Shown here: piece after piece, positions 54,971 through 63,899 of the stretch | Layout of the letters: every line of letters starts with the position of its first letter | Position numbering within the stretch: the first letter of the stretch is position 1 | Origin: JABDMH01 sp965223215 | GTDB lineage: Bacteria > Bacteroidota > Bacteroidia > Chitinophagales > Saprospiraceae | Length of the DNA stretch: 64,000 bases | Reading direction: 5' to 3' | Assembly: GCA_965223215.1 (NCBI GenBank) | Contig: CBDCVZ010000010.1 | Span: forward strand, 4,774,001 to 4,838,000 | The notes under the pieces: model-generated | Database searches by the model: none | Told to the model about the DNA's origin: nothing | The model's input: the letters and a program-made list of their open reading frames with translations, nothing else | Program-made: the position numbers and the translations under genes

Positions 54971-55717
54971 ATGATTCGATTCATCACTATTGCCATCTCA
55001 TTGATCGCCACATCACTGGTCATGGCGCAGTCAGCAACTGAGATCATCAAAACAGCAGATGAGCGGGCACGAGGCATCACCTCAAGTAGGGGAGAAATGA
55101 AAATGACCATTGTACGACCTACCTGGTCTAGAGAAATCTCGATCAAATCATGGAGTAAGGGTCGTGACTACAGCTTGATGCTCATCACCGCCCCAGCACG
55201 AGATAAAGGTGCCGCATTTCTCAAGCGAGAAAAGGAGATTTGGAACTGGCAACCCAGCATTGATCGAGCCATCAAACTGCCTCCTTCGATGATGATGCAG
55301 TCCTGGATGGGTTCTGACTTTACCAATGACGATTTAGTTCGTGAATCATCAGTGGTCATCGACTACGAGCATAAATTGCTGGGTAGTGAGGAGATTGACG
55401 GCTATGATTGTCACAAAATCGAACTCATTCCAAAGCCGGAAGCTCCGGTGGTGTGGGGCCGGTTGATTTCCTGGATAAGCAAAGAAGAATACCTTCAGAT
55501 GAAGACCGAATTTTATGATGAAGATGGATATCTCGTCAATACCATGCTGGGCAAGAACGTCAAGAACATGGGTGGTCGACTTTTGCCATCACGCATTGAA
55601 ATGATACCAGCTGAGGAAGAAGGAAAGAAGACCGTGATTGAGCAACTAGATATAGCTTTTGACGAACCCATCAAGGAAACTTTTTTTTCCATTCAAAACA
55701 TGAAGCGGGTACGATAA
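54971..55717 (+). CDS. LolA-like outer-membrane lipoprotein-sorting protein
   Basis: A 248-residue periplasmic protein: signal peptide (ending VMAQ), then a LolA/LolB-like half-barrel (COG2834 type) with EMKMTIVRPTWSREISIKSW, the KEIWNWQPSIDRAIKLPPSMM segment and DGYDCHKIEL. Family members carry lipids or lipoproteins across the periplasm. The genes downstream encode FtsX-like permeases and an ATPase, as in Lol-type machinery. Confidence 0.85.
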   Translation: MIRFITIAISLIATSLVMAQSATEIIKTADERARGITSSRGEMKMTIVRPTWSREISIKSWSKGRDYSLMLITAPARDKGAAFLKREKEIWNWQPSIDRAIKLPPSMMMQSWMGSDFTNDDLVRESSVVIDYEHKLLGSEEIDGYDCHKIELIPKPEAPVVWGRLISWISKEEYLQMKTEFYDEDGYLVNTMLGKNVKNMGGRLLPSRIEMIPAEEEGKKTVIEQLDIAFDEPIKETFFSIQNMKRVR

Positions 55718-55742
55718 TCCTCAACCTCGGAAAAAGACCCAG

Positions 55743-56960
55743 ATGAAACAAATCTTAAAATTGGCCATGCGCAATATCTGGCGCAATAAGCGGAGAACAT
55801 TGATCACCGCAGCTTCTATCTTGTTTGCCGTATTCTTTGCCATTGCGATTTCTTCGATTCAAGAGGGAACCTGGAATCATATGATCAATAGTGTGGTGAG
55901 CTACCACTACGGTTATGTACAAATTCACCAGCAGGGATATTGGGATGATAAAACCATTGACAACTCCTTCGATCCGCGCCAAGTGGCGCCACTGGTTGAT
56001 GAGGAGAATGTGGAAGCATTGGTACCCCGTATTGAGAGTTTCGCCCTGGCCTCACATGACCACTATACCAAAGGTGCATTGATCATCGGTATAGACCCCT
56101 CCACCGAGAGAAATCTTACCTATGTGGATACGCGAGTCAGTGCCGGAGATTTCCTGCGTGACGGGGATGATGGTGCGATGATTGCAGAAGGTCTGGCAGA
56201 TTACCTAAACATTGGCTTGGGTGATACTTTAGTCTTGATCAGTCAAGGCTATCATGGTATTAATGCGGCCGGTAAATTTCCGATCCGGGGATTGGTTCAT
56301 TTCGGCACCCCGGAACTCAACAAACAACTAATTTATATCGAGCTCAAGAGGGCTCAGTGGTTTTATGGCTGCGATGACTTGGTGACAGCTTTGGTAGTGG
56401 ATGTTCGCGACCAGGAAGGCGTGCCACGATTAGTGCGTCGCCTTAAATCTACGCTCGACACCGACCAGTATGAAGTGATGGACTATAAGGAGATGATGCC
56501 CGATCTAATTCAGGCCAAGGAGGTAGACACTGCCGGAGCACAAATCATCTTGATGATCTTATATTTCATCATTGGTTTTGGAATTTTTGGAACCATTCTC
56601 ATGATGCTCAAGGAGCGTCAATTTGAGTTTGGAATCTTAAAAGCCATTGGTATGCGAACCAGTAAGCTCAATTTAATGCTTTGGCTAGAGACCATCTTTT
56701 TGGGTATCATTGGCTGCCTGGCCGGGATGATCGTCTCCTTTCCGATTGTCTATTATTTCTACAAAAATCCGATTGTCCTCACCGGAGATATGGCGACCGC
56801 CTATGAGAAGTTTGGTGTAGAGGCCCTACTTCCAGCCGCCTTGGATCCAGGTATCTTCATCACTCAAGCGATCGTCATCTTTCTGATGATTACAGTCCTA
56901 TCCATTTATCCAATGTTCAAATTGGCCCGTCTAAAACCGGTCGAGGCCATGCGGGCATAA
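55743..56960 (+). CDS. ABC transporter permease, FtsX/LolC type (1)
   Basis: A 405-residue permease with one N-terminal helix (RRTLITAASILFAVFFAIAI), a large periplasmic MacB-PCD-like domain, and three C-terminal helices (about 275-400) of the FtsX domain (FEFGILKAIGMRTSKLNLMLW). This is the LolC/LolE/MacB layout, which moves substrates from membrane to periplasm by mechanical action. It is followed by a paralogue 10 bp away. Confidence 0.92.
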   Translation: MKQILKLAMRNIWRNKRRTLITAASILFAVFFAIAISSIQEGTWNHMINSVVSYHYGYVQIHQQGYWDDKTIDNSFDPRQVAPLVDEENVEALVPRIESFALASHDHYTKGALIIGIDPSTERNLTYVDTRVSAGDFLRDGDDGAMIAEGLADYLNIGLGDTLVLISQGYHGINAAGKFPIRGLVHFGTPELNKQLIYIELKRAQWFYGCDDLVTALVVDVRDQEGVPRLVRRLKSTLDTDQYEVMDYKEMMPDLIQAKEVDTAGAQIILMILYFIIGFGIFGTILMMLKERQFEFGILKAIGMRTSKLNLMLWLETIFLGIIGCLAGMIVSFPIVYYFYKNPIVLTGDMATAYEKFGVEALLPAALDPGIFITQAIVIFLMITVLSIYPMFKLARLKPVEAMRA

Positions 56961-56970
56961 TCGAATTACT

Positions 56971-58188
56971 ATGTTATTAAATATTGCATGGCGAAATATT
57001 TGGCGCAGTAAAACCAGGAGCTTAATTGTCATAGGTTCTATTGTGATCGGAATCTGGGCACTGATCTTCTTGTTGGGATTTTTTCGAGGTCAAATAAATA
57101 ATTATATCTCCAATATTATTGAAAATGAAACCTCACATATTCAATTTCATCAGACAGCGTTCAAAGAAGATTTTGAGGCTCGTTTGTACATACCCAATGC
57201 GATCGAAATTGCAGAGGATTTATCCAAGCAGCCACAGGTACAAGCCGTTACGGCACGGATCTTACTCAATGGTATGATCTCATCGTCTGCTGCTGCACAA
57301 GGTGTGATGGTGAAAGGTGTGGCCAAAGACCAAGAAAATCGGGTGACTCGACTGGAAGAAAAAATCATTGAGGGAGCATATTTTCAGACAGATCGAAAGA
57401 ATCAACTGCTCATTAGTCAGCGGCTTGCGGCCAAACTAAAAGTAAAGCTTCGATCCAAAGTTGTGCTGACTTTTCAAAATGTAAATCAGGATATCACCAC
57501 CGCGGCATTTCGTATTGTGGGTATTTACAAAACGGTAAATAAGGCCAATGACGAATTATTCGTTTTTGCCCAATTACCCGATCTCCAACGTATCGCTGAA
57601 ATGCCACAGAAATCAGCTCATGAAATTGCTCTACTCGTCCATAACTTCGACAGCACGGAGAGCTACGCCTCTTTTCTCCAAACCCAGTATCCTAAATGGG
57701 ATGTGGAAAATTATAAGGAGATATCTCCCGATCTAGAATTATTTAATTCTCAGATTAAACTTAACATGCGAATCATGACAACCATCTTCATGCTAGCCCT
57801 CATTTTTGGAATAATTAATACCATGCTCATGGCGGTCTTAGAACGCATGAAGGAACTCGGTATGCTCATGGCGGTTGGCATGAACAAAATCAAGGTCTTT
57901 ATGATGGTTGTTTTAGAGACTTCTTTCATCTCCTTGATTGGTGCCCCGATTGGTATGTTGTTAGGTTACATCACGTTAAAATATTTAAATCGCGTAGGCA
58001 TCGATTTAAGCAACTGGAGTTCGGCCATGGAAGAATTTGGCATGTCGTCCATTGTAAGACCCGTCGCTAACTCTGAAACCTTTATGACTGTCGCGGTAGC
58101 GGTAGTAATTACAGCCATACTGGCAGCCATTTATCCCGCATTAAAAGCCATTAAACTAAAGCCCGTAGAAGCATTAAGAAAGATCTAA
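56971..58188 (+). CDS. ABC transporter permease, FtsX/LolC type (2)
   Basis: A 405-residue paralogue of the preceding permease with the same topology: N-terminal helix, periplasmic domain, and the C-terminal FtsX domain (MKELGMLMAVGMNKIKVFMMVVLET). The pair probably forms a heterodimer like LolCE. Its stop is 2 bp before the ATPase ATG. Confidence 0.92.
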   Translation: MLLNIAWRNIWRSKTRSLIVIGSIVIGIWALIFLLGFFRGQINNYISNIIENETSHIQFHQTAFKEDFEARLYIPNAIEIAEDLSKQPQVQAVTARILLNGMISSSAAAQGVMVKGVAKDQENRVTRLEEKIIEGAYFQTDRKNQLLISQRLAAKLKVKLRSKVVLTFQNVNQDITTAAFRIVGIYKTVNKANDELFVFAQLPDLQRIAEMPQKSAHEIALLVHNFDSTESYASFLQTQYPKWDVENYKEISPDLELFNSQIKLNMRIMTTIFMLALIFGIINTMLMAVLERMKELGMLMAVGMNKIKVFMMVVLETSFISLIGAPIGMLLGYITLKYLNRVGIDLSNWSSAMEEFGMSSIVRPVANSETFMTVAVAVVITAILAAIYPALKAIKLKPVEALRKI

Positions 58189-58190
58189 TC

Positions 58191-58886
58191 ATGGAAAGTA
58201 AAGTGCAAGTAGTAAGTGTAAAAGATGTGATAAAAACCTATTCTGAGACCAAGATCCCAGTGAAAGCACTTCGCGGAATCACGTTGGATATTGGGCCAGG
58301 TGAATTTACCGCCATTGTAGGGCCATCCGGATCTGGCAAGACCACTCTCTTGAACATCATTGGAGGTCTGGATAGACCAACATCAGGTGAAGTCATCGTC
58401 AACGGAACAGATATATCCAGATTAAGCGATAATCAACTGATCGATTTTAGAAAAAATAACATTGGATTCGTCTTTCAATCTTATAACCTGATTCCAGTCC
58501 TAACCGCAAAGGAGAATGTCGAATTTGTCATGCTGTTGCAGGACCAAACCAAGGCCAAACGAGATGCGAGAACAAAGGAATTGTTAACCGCCGTAGGCCT
58601 GGGTGATCGTATGCATAACCGGCCGGCAGAACTGTCGGGAGGTCAGCAACAGCGCGTTGCGGTGGCACGCGCTTTAGCCCCTAAGCCGTCTTTTATTTTG
58701 GCCGATGAACCAACGGCTAACCTCGATTCAAAATCCACAACCAACTTACTAGATATGATGGCTCGGTTGAACAGTGAAGAGAACATGACCTTCATCTTTT
58801 CGACCCACGATCAACGAGTGATCGACCGGGCAAAACGAGTGATCACCATTGAGGATGGCAAGGTCTTATCAGACAAATGGGCTTAA
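58191..58886 (+). CDS. ABC transporter ATP-binding protein (LolD/MacB type)
   Basis: A 231-residue ATPase with Walker A GPSGSGKTT (residues about 44-52), Q-loop FVFQSYNLIP, signature LSGGQQQRVAVARAL, Walker B FILADEPTANLD and the H-loop. The YNLIPVLTAKENVEF region is typical of the LolD/MacB group. Overlaps the next gene by 10 bp. Confidence 0.95.
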   Translation: MESKVQVVSVKDVIKTYSETKIPVKALRGITLDIGPGEFTAIVGPSGSGKTTLLNIIGGLDRPTSGEVIVNGTDISRLSDNQLIDFRKNNIGFVFQSYNLIPVLTAKENVEFVMLLQDQTKAKRDARTKELLTAVGLGDRMHNRPAELSGGQQQRVAVARALAPKPSFILADEPTANLDSKSTTNLLDMMARLNSEENMTFIFSTHDQRVIDRAKRVITIEDGKVLSDKWA

Positions 58887-60031
58887 AATACCTCGTAACG
58901 ATTTTCATCTGTTGCTATGCCCAGATGATTTGGTCTCAGGATGATGAGGTGAAAAACTGGAGCCTCAATGGATATGTAAAGCAACTTCACTCCGTTCTTG
59001 ATATCGATGGACTGCCAAGCTATCTGACCGATAACCTCCTGCACAACAGGCTCAACTTTAAATGGTATCCATCGGACGACTGGACCTTCGTTGCCGAGGC
59101 CAGAAACCGTATTTTCTATGGTGATCTGGTCAAGGTGACACCAAATTACAGTCGACAGATCGAGTTGGCTAATAATGATTTCCTAGATATGTCTTTTCAT
59201 TGGGTAGATAAATCAGGCTGGGTTGCAAATAGTACGATTGATCGACTCTACCTTCAGTATAATGCCGGAAACCTCGAGGTTCGATTAGGTCGACAGAGAA
59301 TCAATTGGGGCATTAACACGGTCTGGAATCCCAATGATTTATTCAATGCCTTTGCCTTTACGGATTTCGATTATGAGGAGCGACCAGGCAGCGATGCGCT
59401 AAGACTCAAGTATTATACCGGAGTAGCAAGCAGCATTGAGATCGCAGTGAATGCAGCGCGATCATGGAGTGATCGAGTAGTGGCGGGGCTGTATAAGGTA
59501 AATGCGGCACAATATGATTTTCAATTCTTAATGGGTGTCGCTGCTCAGGAATTTGTACTTGGTGGAGGGTGGGCAGGGAATATTAAGAACTCAGGTTTTA
59601 AAGGTGAATGGTCATATTTCGTTCCGCTCAACCAGGGAGCATCAAAAAGCTTTGCTCTTACCACCGGATTTGACCATTCATTTAGTAACAGCCTCTACCT
59701 CAACCTGGGATATCTCTACAATTCGAATGGAAGAACCAGTGGATCCCTCGCCGAGATTTTCAATTTTGAGTTATCGGCCAAAAACCTGTATCCTTTTCGT
59801 CATGCCCTGTTTGTCAGCTTGGGCTATCCCCTCACACCTCTGATAAATACGGGTTTATCCTTTATTTATAGCCCCTTGTCTAGTCATCCACTTTTTATTA
59901 ATCCCACTTGCTCACTTTCCATTGCTCAAAATTGGGATATTGATTTGGTCGGTCAATTAGCTTACAGCAAGGATCTCAGATTTTCTAGTGCTGTTGCCGC
60001 TGGATTCTTAAGACTCAAGTTCAGTTTCTAA
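58877..60031 (+). CDS. outer-membrane beta-barrel (DUF1302-like)
   Basis: A 384-residue secreted barrel. Signal peptide (ending MIWSQ), amphipathic strands throughout, and a C-terminal aromatic residue. The GRQRINWGINTVWNPNDLFNAF segment followed by DFDYEERPGSDALR resembles proteobacterial DUF1302 barrels that are encoded with RND or lipid-export systems. Overlaps the ATPase gene by 10 bp, so it is very likely part of the same unit. Substrate unknown. Confidence 0.8.
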   Translation: MGLKYLVTIFICCYAQMIWSQDDEVKNWSLNGYVKQLHSVLDIDGLPSYLTDNLLHNRLNFKWYPSDDWTFVAEARNRIFYGDLVKVTPNYSRQIELANNDFLDMSFHWVDKSGWVANSTIDRLYLQYNAGNLEVRLGRQRINWGINTVWNPNDLFNAFAFTDFDYEERPGSDALRLKYYTGVASSIEIAVNAARSWSDRVVAGLYKVNAAQYDFQFLMGVAAQEFVLGGGWAGNIKNSGFKGEWSYFVPLNQGASKSFALTTGFDHSFSNSLYLNLGYLYNSNGRTSGSLAEIFNFELSAKNLYPFRHALFVSLGYPLTPLINTGLSFIYSPLSSHPLFINPTCSLSIAQNWDIDLVGQLAYSKDLRFSSAVAAGFLRLKFSF

Positions 60032-60111
60032 CCAGGACCGCTATCATTTTCACCCTGTACTTGTTTGAGTTATCTAAGGCGGGAGATCGATCAGCCGAAC
60101 TCCTAAATTAG

Positions 60112-61173
60112 TCAGACGTCATAAGTCAATTCAACTTCATCGGTGGTTGGATGAGATTGGCAGGTCAAGATATACCCTTCGGCCACCTCATCCTCGTCCA
60201 GGCCATAATTTACCTCCATCTCCACCTTGCCCGATCTCAATTTGGCCATACAGGTCGTACAGACACCGCTGGTACAGGAAAAAGGAGGGTCATATCCGCC
60301 GTCAATCAGTGTTTGCAAAATGGACTGATCTCTCACTTCAATTTCGACGGTTTCTCCATCTAGATGCACGGTGGCCTTCGTACTTGATTCTGCTTTTTTT
60401 GACTCCATTTGAATTGCTGCGTTGTTAAATCGTTCGGTGTAAATTTGATCGCGGTTCCTTCCGAGTTTGAGCAACTGCTTGCTCAGCGTATCATTCATCC
60501 CCTTCGGACCACAAATGAAAAACTTTTCAGCGAGAGTTTGTTTAGGAAAATCCAATAAATATCTTTCAATTTTTTCCGCATTAAGACGACCAATTTGCCC
60601 GTCCCAAAATTCAATAAATCTCTCTTGCCGTGGGGCAGTCATGAAAAACTGCACCTGAAACTGACCCCGATGGTGACTTGCGAGCTTATTCAGTTGATCC
60701 AAAAAGATGGTCTCTTCCGAACTTCGATTGGAATAGAGTAAATGAATGGTGCTTAGTGGCTCGGTATCAAGGATGTCCTTAATGATTGCATAGAGTGGAA
60801 TAATGCCACTGCCCCCACCAATCATGTAATAAGTAAGTCGTTGTTCGGGATCAACCTCACAAGTAAATCGACCTTCCGGAGCCCTCATGATCAGTTTGTC
60901 TTGGACCCGTACCTCATCATGTAAGTGCTTAGACATACCATCGCAGTTGAGGTACTTTACTGTGAAGCTGAATGCTGCTTCGAGTGGACTCGAACTTATA
61001 TAGTAAGTACCCCTTAGTTTATTTTCACTCATGAATTTTTCAACCGTGACATATTGGCCAGCCTTATATTTAAATTCACTTCGATATTGGGTTGGAATCT
61101 CGAACAAAAATGTCTTTACGTCCGAAGTTTCTTGAACGATGCCAGCAACTACTACCTCTTGGGTGAAAGTCAT
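60112..61173 (-). CDS. PaaE-like ferredoxin-type NAD(P)H oxidoreductase
   Basis: About 353 residues: FAD-binding ferredoxin-reductase domain (YYISSSPLEAAFSFTVK), NAD-binding domain (MIGGGSGIIPLYAIIKD) and a C-terminal 2Fe-2S ferredoxin domain with the CTSGVCTTC cluster and the last ligand in LTCQSHP. This order matches phenylacetyl-CoA epoxidase reductase PaaE and related electron donors. No oxygenase subunits are nearby, so its partner is unknown. The frame opens at 61236, but the ATG at 61173 (MTFTQEVVVAGIVQ) avoids overlap with yjbQ. Confidence 0.88.
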   Translation of the reverse strand: MTFTQEVVVAGIVQETSDVKTFLFEIPTQYRSEFKYKAGQYVTVEKFMSENKLRGTYYISSSPLEAAFSFTVKYLNCDGMSKHLHDEVRVQDKLIMRAPEGRFTCEVDPEQRLTYYMIGGGSGIIPLYAIIKDILDTEPLSTIHLLYSNRSSEETIFLDQLNKLASHHRGQFQVQFFMTAPRQERFIEFWDGQIGRLNAEKIERYLLDFPKQTLAEKFFICGPKGMNDTLSKQLLKLGRNRDQIYTERFNNAAIQMESKKAESSTKATVHLDGETVEIEVRDQSILQTLIDGGYDPPFSCTSGVCTTCMAKLRSGKVEMEVNYGLDEDEVAEGYILTCQSHPTTDEVELTYDV

Positions 61174-61178
61174 GGATG

Positions 61179-61589
61179 TCAGCGATATATACTTGCGGTC
61201 AATCTGCGAGCACCCGCATGATTTCGAAATTCGCACAAATAAATTCCTTGCCAGGTCCCCAAATCTAATTGACCGTGACGAATCGGTATACTGATCGAAT
61301 TTCCAACTAAAGCAGCCTTAATATGAGCCGGCATATCGTCCGGACCTTCAAAGGTGTGGGTGAGAAATGGCAAATTTTCAGGCACTAGATAGTTAAAAAC
61401 ACTTTCGAAGTCTATACGAACGGAGGGATCTGCATTTTCATTCAGGCAAATGGCTGCAGAGGTATGCTTGATAAACAAATGCAAGATTCCAGTTTGCGGT
61501 AAAGGAGGAAGCATGTCTAAGATGTTTCGGGTTACCAAATGGTATCCACGCTCAAAAGCAGGTAACCGAAGGTCATGGTGTTCAATCAT
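61179..61589 (-). CDS. yjbQ: YjbQ-family protein (secondary thiamine-phosphate synthase-like)
   Basis: A 136-residue UPF0047/YjbQ protein. Family motifs: HLFIKHTSAAICLNENADP, HTFEGPDDMPAHIKA and the C-terminal LDLGTWQGIYLCEFRNHAG. Weak thiamine-phosphate synthase activity has been reported for the E. coli member; the main role is unclear. Upstream -7-like boxes at 61611-61618 and 61627-61634. Confidence 0.92.
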   Translation of the reverse strand: MIEHHDLRLPAFERGYHLVTRNILDMLPPLPQTGILHLFIKHTSAAICLNENADPSVRIDFESVFNYLVPENLPFLTHTFEGPDDMPAHIKAALVGNSISIPIRHGQLDLGTWQGIYLCEFRNHAGARRLTASIYR

Positions 61590-61610
61590 GCGATGTTAAA
61601 GTGATCGCAG

Positions 61611-61634
61611 CAAAGTTAGCAAAGGTCAAAGGTA
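61611..61634 (-). promoter_or_regulatory. two -7-like elements upstream of yjbQ
   Basis: Minus-strand TAACTTTG (61611-61618) and TACCTTTG (61627-61634), both exact TAnnTTTG matches. No clean -33 TTG at 19 bp was seen for the nearer one. Either could drive the yjbQ-reductase pair. Confidence 0.4.
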
Positions 61635-61637
61635 AAC

Positions 61638-62510
61638 TCAGCGACTCTTCGAAATATCAGGACACTTGATATTTCCGAAGTAGTAAAGTAGTCCAACCGA
61701 GAAAAAGGTATAGGCATCATTGGTGGTATCATCTCCCCTCTGTAGTCCCTGACGTCCAACCCGATTGCCTTCGGCATCGGGAAGGGATGGGTCTGAAGCC
61801 AAAACAGCAATATCACCAAGAACCCCATTATTACCCCGTACTTCCCCAAAATCCGGGTAGACCGTACTGACATCATCGAGATAATCGGTAAAAAGCTTGC
61901 GAATACTGAGTTCAACATTGAGACTCCACTCCGGTGTCAAATCAAATTTCAGTCCCCCACCAAAGTTGATTGCACGTTGAAAAGACGGATATTCTTCTCC
62001 TGGAAACTGTCCTTCGGTACCCAGACTTCGCAGAGGTGGTGTCTTCTCACCATCATAGACAGCGTATGGACTAAAAGTGAAAAGTGAAAAACCTGCAAAT
62101 AAATAAGGTGTATAGAAGTACTCACGGCTTCCGTGTATGTAAGGGAAGAAGTTGAACTCAATCTGTCCACTCAAATCGCCAAGATGGGTACGAAAGTTGA
62201 TGTTCCGTCTCTGCTCAAACGCATTCGATGAATTTGCGTCGTCAGCACGAAGAAAACCATAGTTAAAAGATGCCTTAGCACAGATGCGCCGGTTAAAGTT
62301 ATATCGGACTATTCCACCACCACCAAAGCCAGGGTGCATGATGTCAAATCGAGTATTTAGGTCACCGAAATAATGTGCCGCACCGAGCCAACCCCCAATC
62401 TCAAAACCGCGTTGTGCCGAAGAGATGGCACTCCCAACGAAGACTAAAAGCAAGCTCAGTGTCCATGCTCGTAGTCTGCTAGCATTGGGTTGGAAAAATA
62501 TTCTTTTCAT
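61638..62510 (-). CDS. PorG/DUF6089-like outer-membrane protein
   Basis: A 290-residue secreted protein: signal peptide (ending SSAQ), then a beta-barrel fold of the DUF6089 family (FEIGGWLGAAHYFGDLN, DLSGQIEFNFFPY, FDLTPEWSLNVELSIRKLFTDYLDDVS). PorG of Porphyromonas type IX secretion belongs to this family. Assignment to PorG rather than another DUF6089 member is likely but not proven. Confidence 0.75.
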   Translation of the reverse strand: MKRIFFQPNASRLRAWTLSLLLVFVGSAISSAQRGFEIGGWLGAAHYFGDLNTRFDIMHPGFGGGGIVRYNFNRRICAKASFNYGFLRADDANSSNAFEQRRNINFRTHLGDLSGQIEFNFFPYIHGSREYFYTPYLFAGFSLFTFSPYAVYDGEKTPPLRSLGTEGQFPGEEYPSFQRAINFGGGLKFDLTPEWSLNVELSIRKLFTDYLDDVSTVYPDFGEVRGNNGVLGDIAVLASDPSLPDAEGNRVGRQGLQRGDDTTNDAYTFFSVGLLYYFGNIKCPDISKSR

Positions 62511-62567
62511 GTGTTGGCAATCAATTACATATTAACGGTAGGTCGGGGTAGTACATTGTCTTGAGAT

Positions 62568-63623
62568 CTAACCCTTATTGGCAAGTTGTCCACAAGCTGC
62601 GTCAATATCTTTTCCACGGCTGCGCCTCACGGTTATTGACATGCCCAAGCGGCTCAGTTCACCAGCAAAGGCATCGAGCCTTGCTGGATCGGACTTTTGC
62701 ATTTCAAAACCCTCAATCGGATTGTACTCAATGACATTGATCATGGCTGGGAAAGACCTACAAAAATGTGCCAGTTTTCTCGCATCCTCTAGGTGGTCAT
62801 TAAAATTTTGAAAGGCGATATACTCCAGCGTTACCTTATTATGCGTCTTATGAAAGAAATAGGTCAGTGCCTCACGTAGCGCCTCAAGACTGTTTTGGGC
62901 GTTAATCGGCATGATGGTATTGCGTTTTTCGTCATCTGCAGCGTGAAGTGAGAGGGCCAAATTAAATCTAACCTGATCTTCTGCCAGCTTGTAGATCATT
63001 TTGGCTATTCCGGCTGTACTCACGGTAATTCGTCGGGGTGACATGTGTAAACCATCTTCAGCCGTGATCCGCTCGATGCTTTTCATTACATTTTGATATG
63101 CCAACAAAGGTTCACCCATGCCCATGTAGACGATATTGGTAAGTCGATGCCGATATATTTCCAAACTTTGTTCATTCACCAGAAAAACTTGGTCAAAGAT
63201 TTCGGCGGGGTCCAGATTGCGTACCCTCTTCATCTTACCGGTTGCACAAAAAGCACAGGTTAGGCTACAACCGACTTGCGAGCTGACGCAGACGGTATAT
63301 CGCTTCTCTTCGGGTACCGGAATGAGTACTGCCTCAATTAAGTGGCCATCAAAGAGTCTAAATCTACTTTTGATGGTGCCGTCTCGACTATGTTGTATCT
63401 TATCGAAGGCGATGGGTCGCATCACAAACTGATCTGACAGAGCGTATCTTAGGTGCTTTGGCAGATTGTGCATCTCTTCAAAACTACGGGCACCCTTTTG
63501 CCAAATCCACTGCCAGATTTGGTCAGACCGGTATCGAGGCTGATCCATGGTGGTGGTCAGGAAATTGGTAATTTCTTCTTGCGTCAGGTTTCTGATATCC
63601 CGTTTTTCAGCCGATTGATTCAT
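62568..63623 (-). CDS. rlmN: 23S rRNA (adenine2503-C2)-methyltransferase RlmN
   Basis: A 351-residue radical SAM methyltransferase acting on A2503 of 23S rRNA and on tRNA. The CxxxCxxC cluster is CSLTCAFC, followed by the family segments YMGMGEPLLAYQNV and RRITVSTAGI; the C-terminal active Cys of the family lies in AACGQL. Length is normal. A -7 box sits almost against the ATG. Confidence 0.95.
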   Translation of the reverse strand: MNQSAEKRDIRNLTQEEITNFLTTTMDQPRYRSDQIWQWIWQKGARSFEEMHNLPKHLRYALSDQFVMRPIAFDKIQHSRDGTIKSRFRLFDGHLIEAVLIPVPEEKRYTVCVSSQVGCSLTCAFCATGKMKRVRNLDPAEIFDQVFLVNEQSLEIYRHRLTNIVYMGMGEPLLAYQNVMKSIERITAEDGLHMSPRRITVSTAGIAKMIYKLAEDQVRFNLALSLHAADDEKRNTIMPINAQNSLEALREALTYFFHKTHNKVTLEYIAFQNFNDHLEDARKLAHFCRSFPAMINVIEYNPIEGFEMQKSDPARLDAFAGELSRLGMSITVRRSRGKDIDAACGQLANKG

Positions 63624-63627
63624 GGGG

Positions 63628-63635
63628 CAAATATA
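63628..63635 (-). promoter_or_regulatory. -7 promoter element of rlmN, nearly at the start codon
   Basis: Minus-strand TATATTTG, exact match to TAnnTTTG, ending only 4 bp before the rlmN ATG. Transcription would start at or just inside the start codon. No TTG at standard spacing was found. Confidence 0.5.
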
Positions 63636-63899
63636 GTGGGTGGGAGGATCAAGCTCGATAAAATCAACGAGTCATTATTATCTTGTTGATCTTAGGGGTG
63701 CAAGTACTTCCCAGTAAATCTCCTCCTCAGCTTTGCCACCGGACAGGAGTAAGAAATAAAAGGGAGATCTCTTACTTTTACACCAACCAAGGCGATCGCT
63801 AAAAAAAGTGCAACCGACCTTAATCCATTGCTGGGTTCAGGGTAATGAGATAACATAATTATTGGAGGTACGTTTTTAGGAAGACCTGCTGGCTGATTG

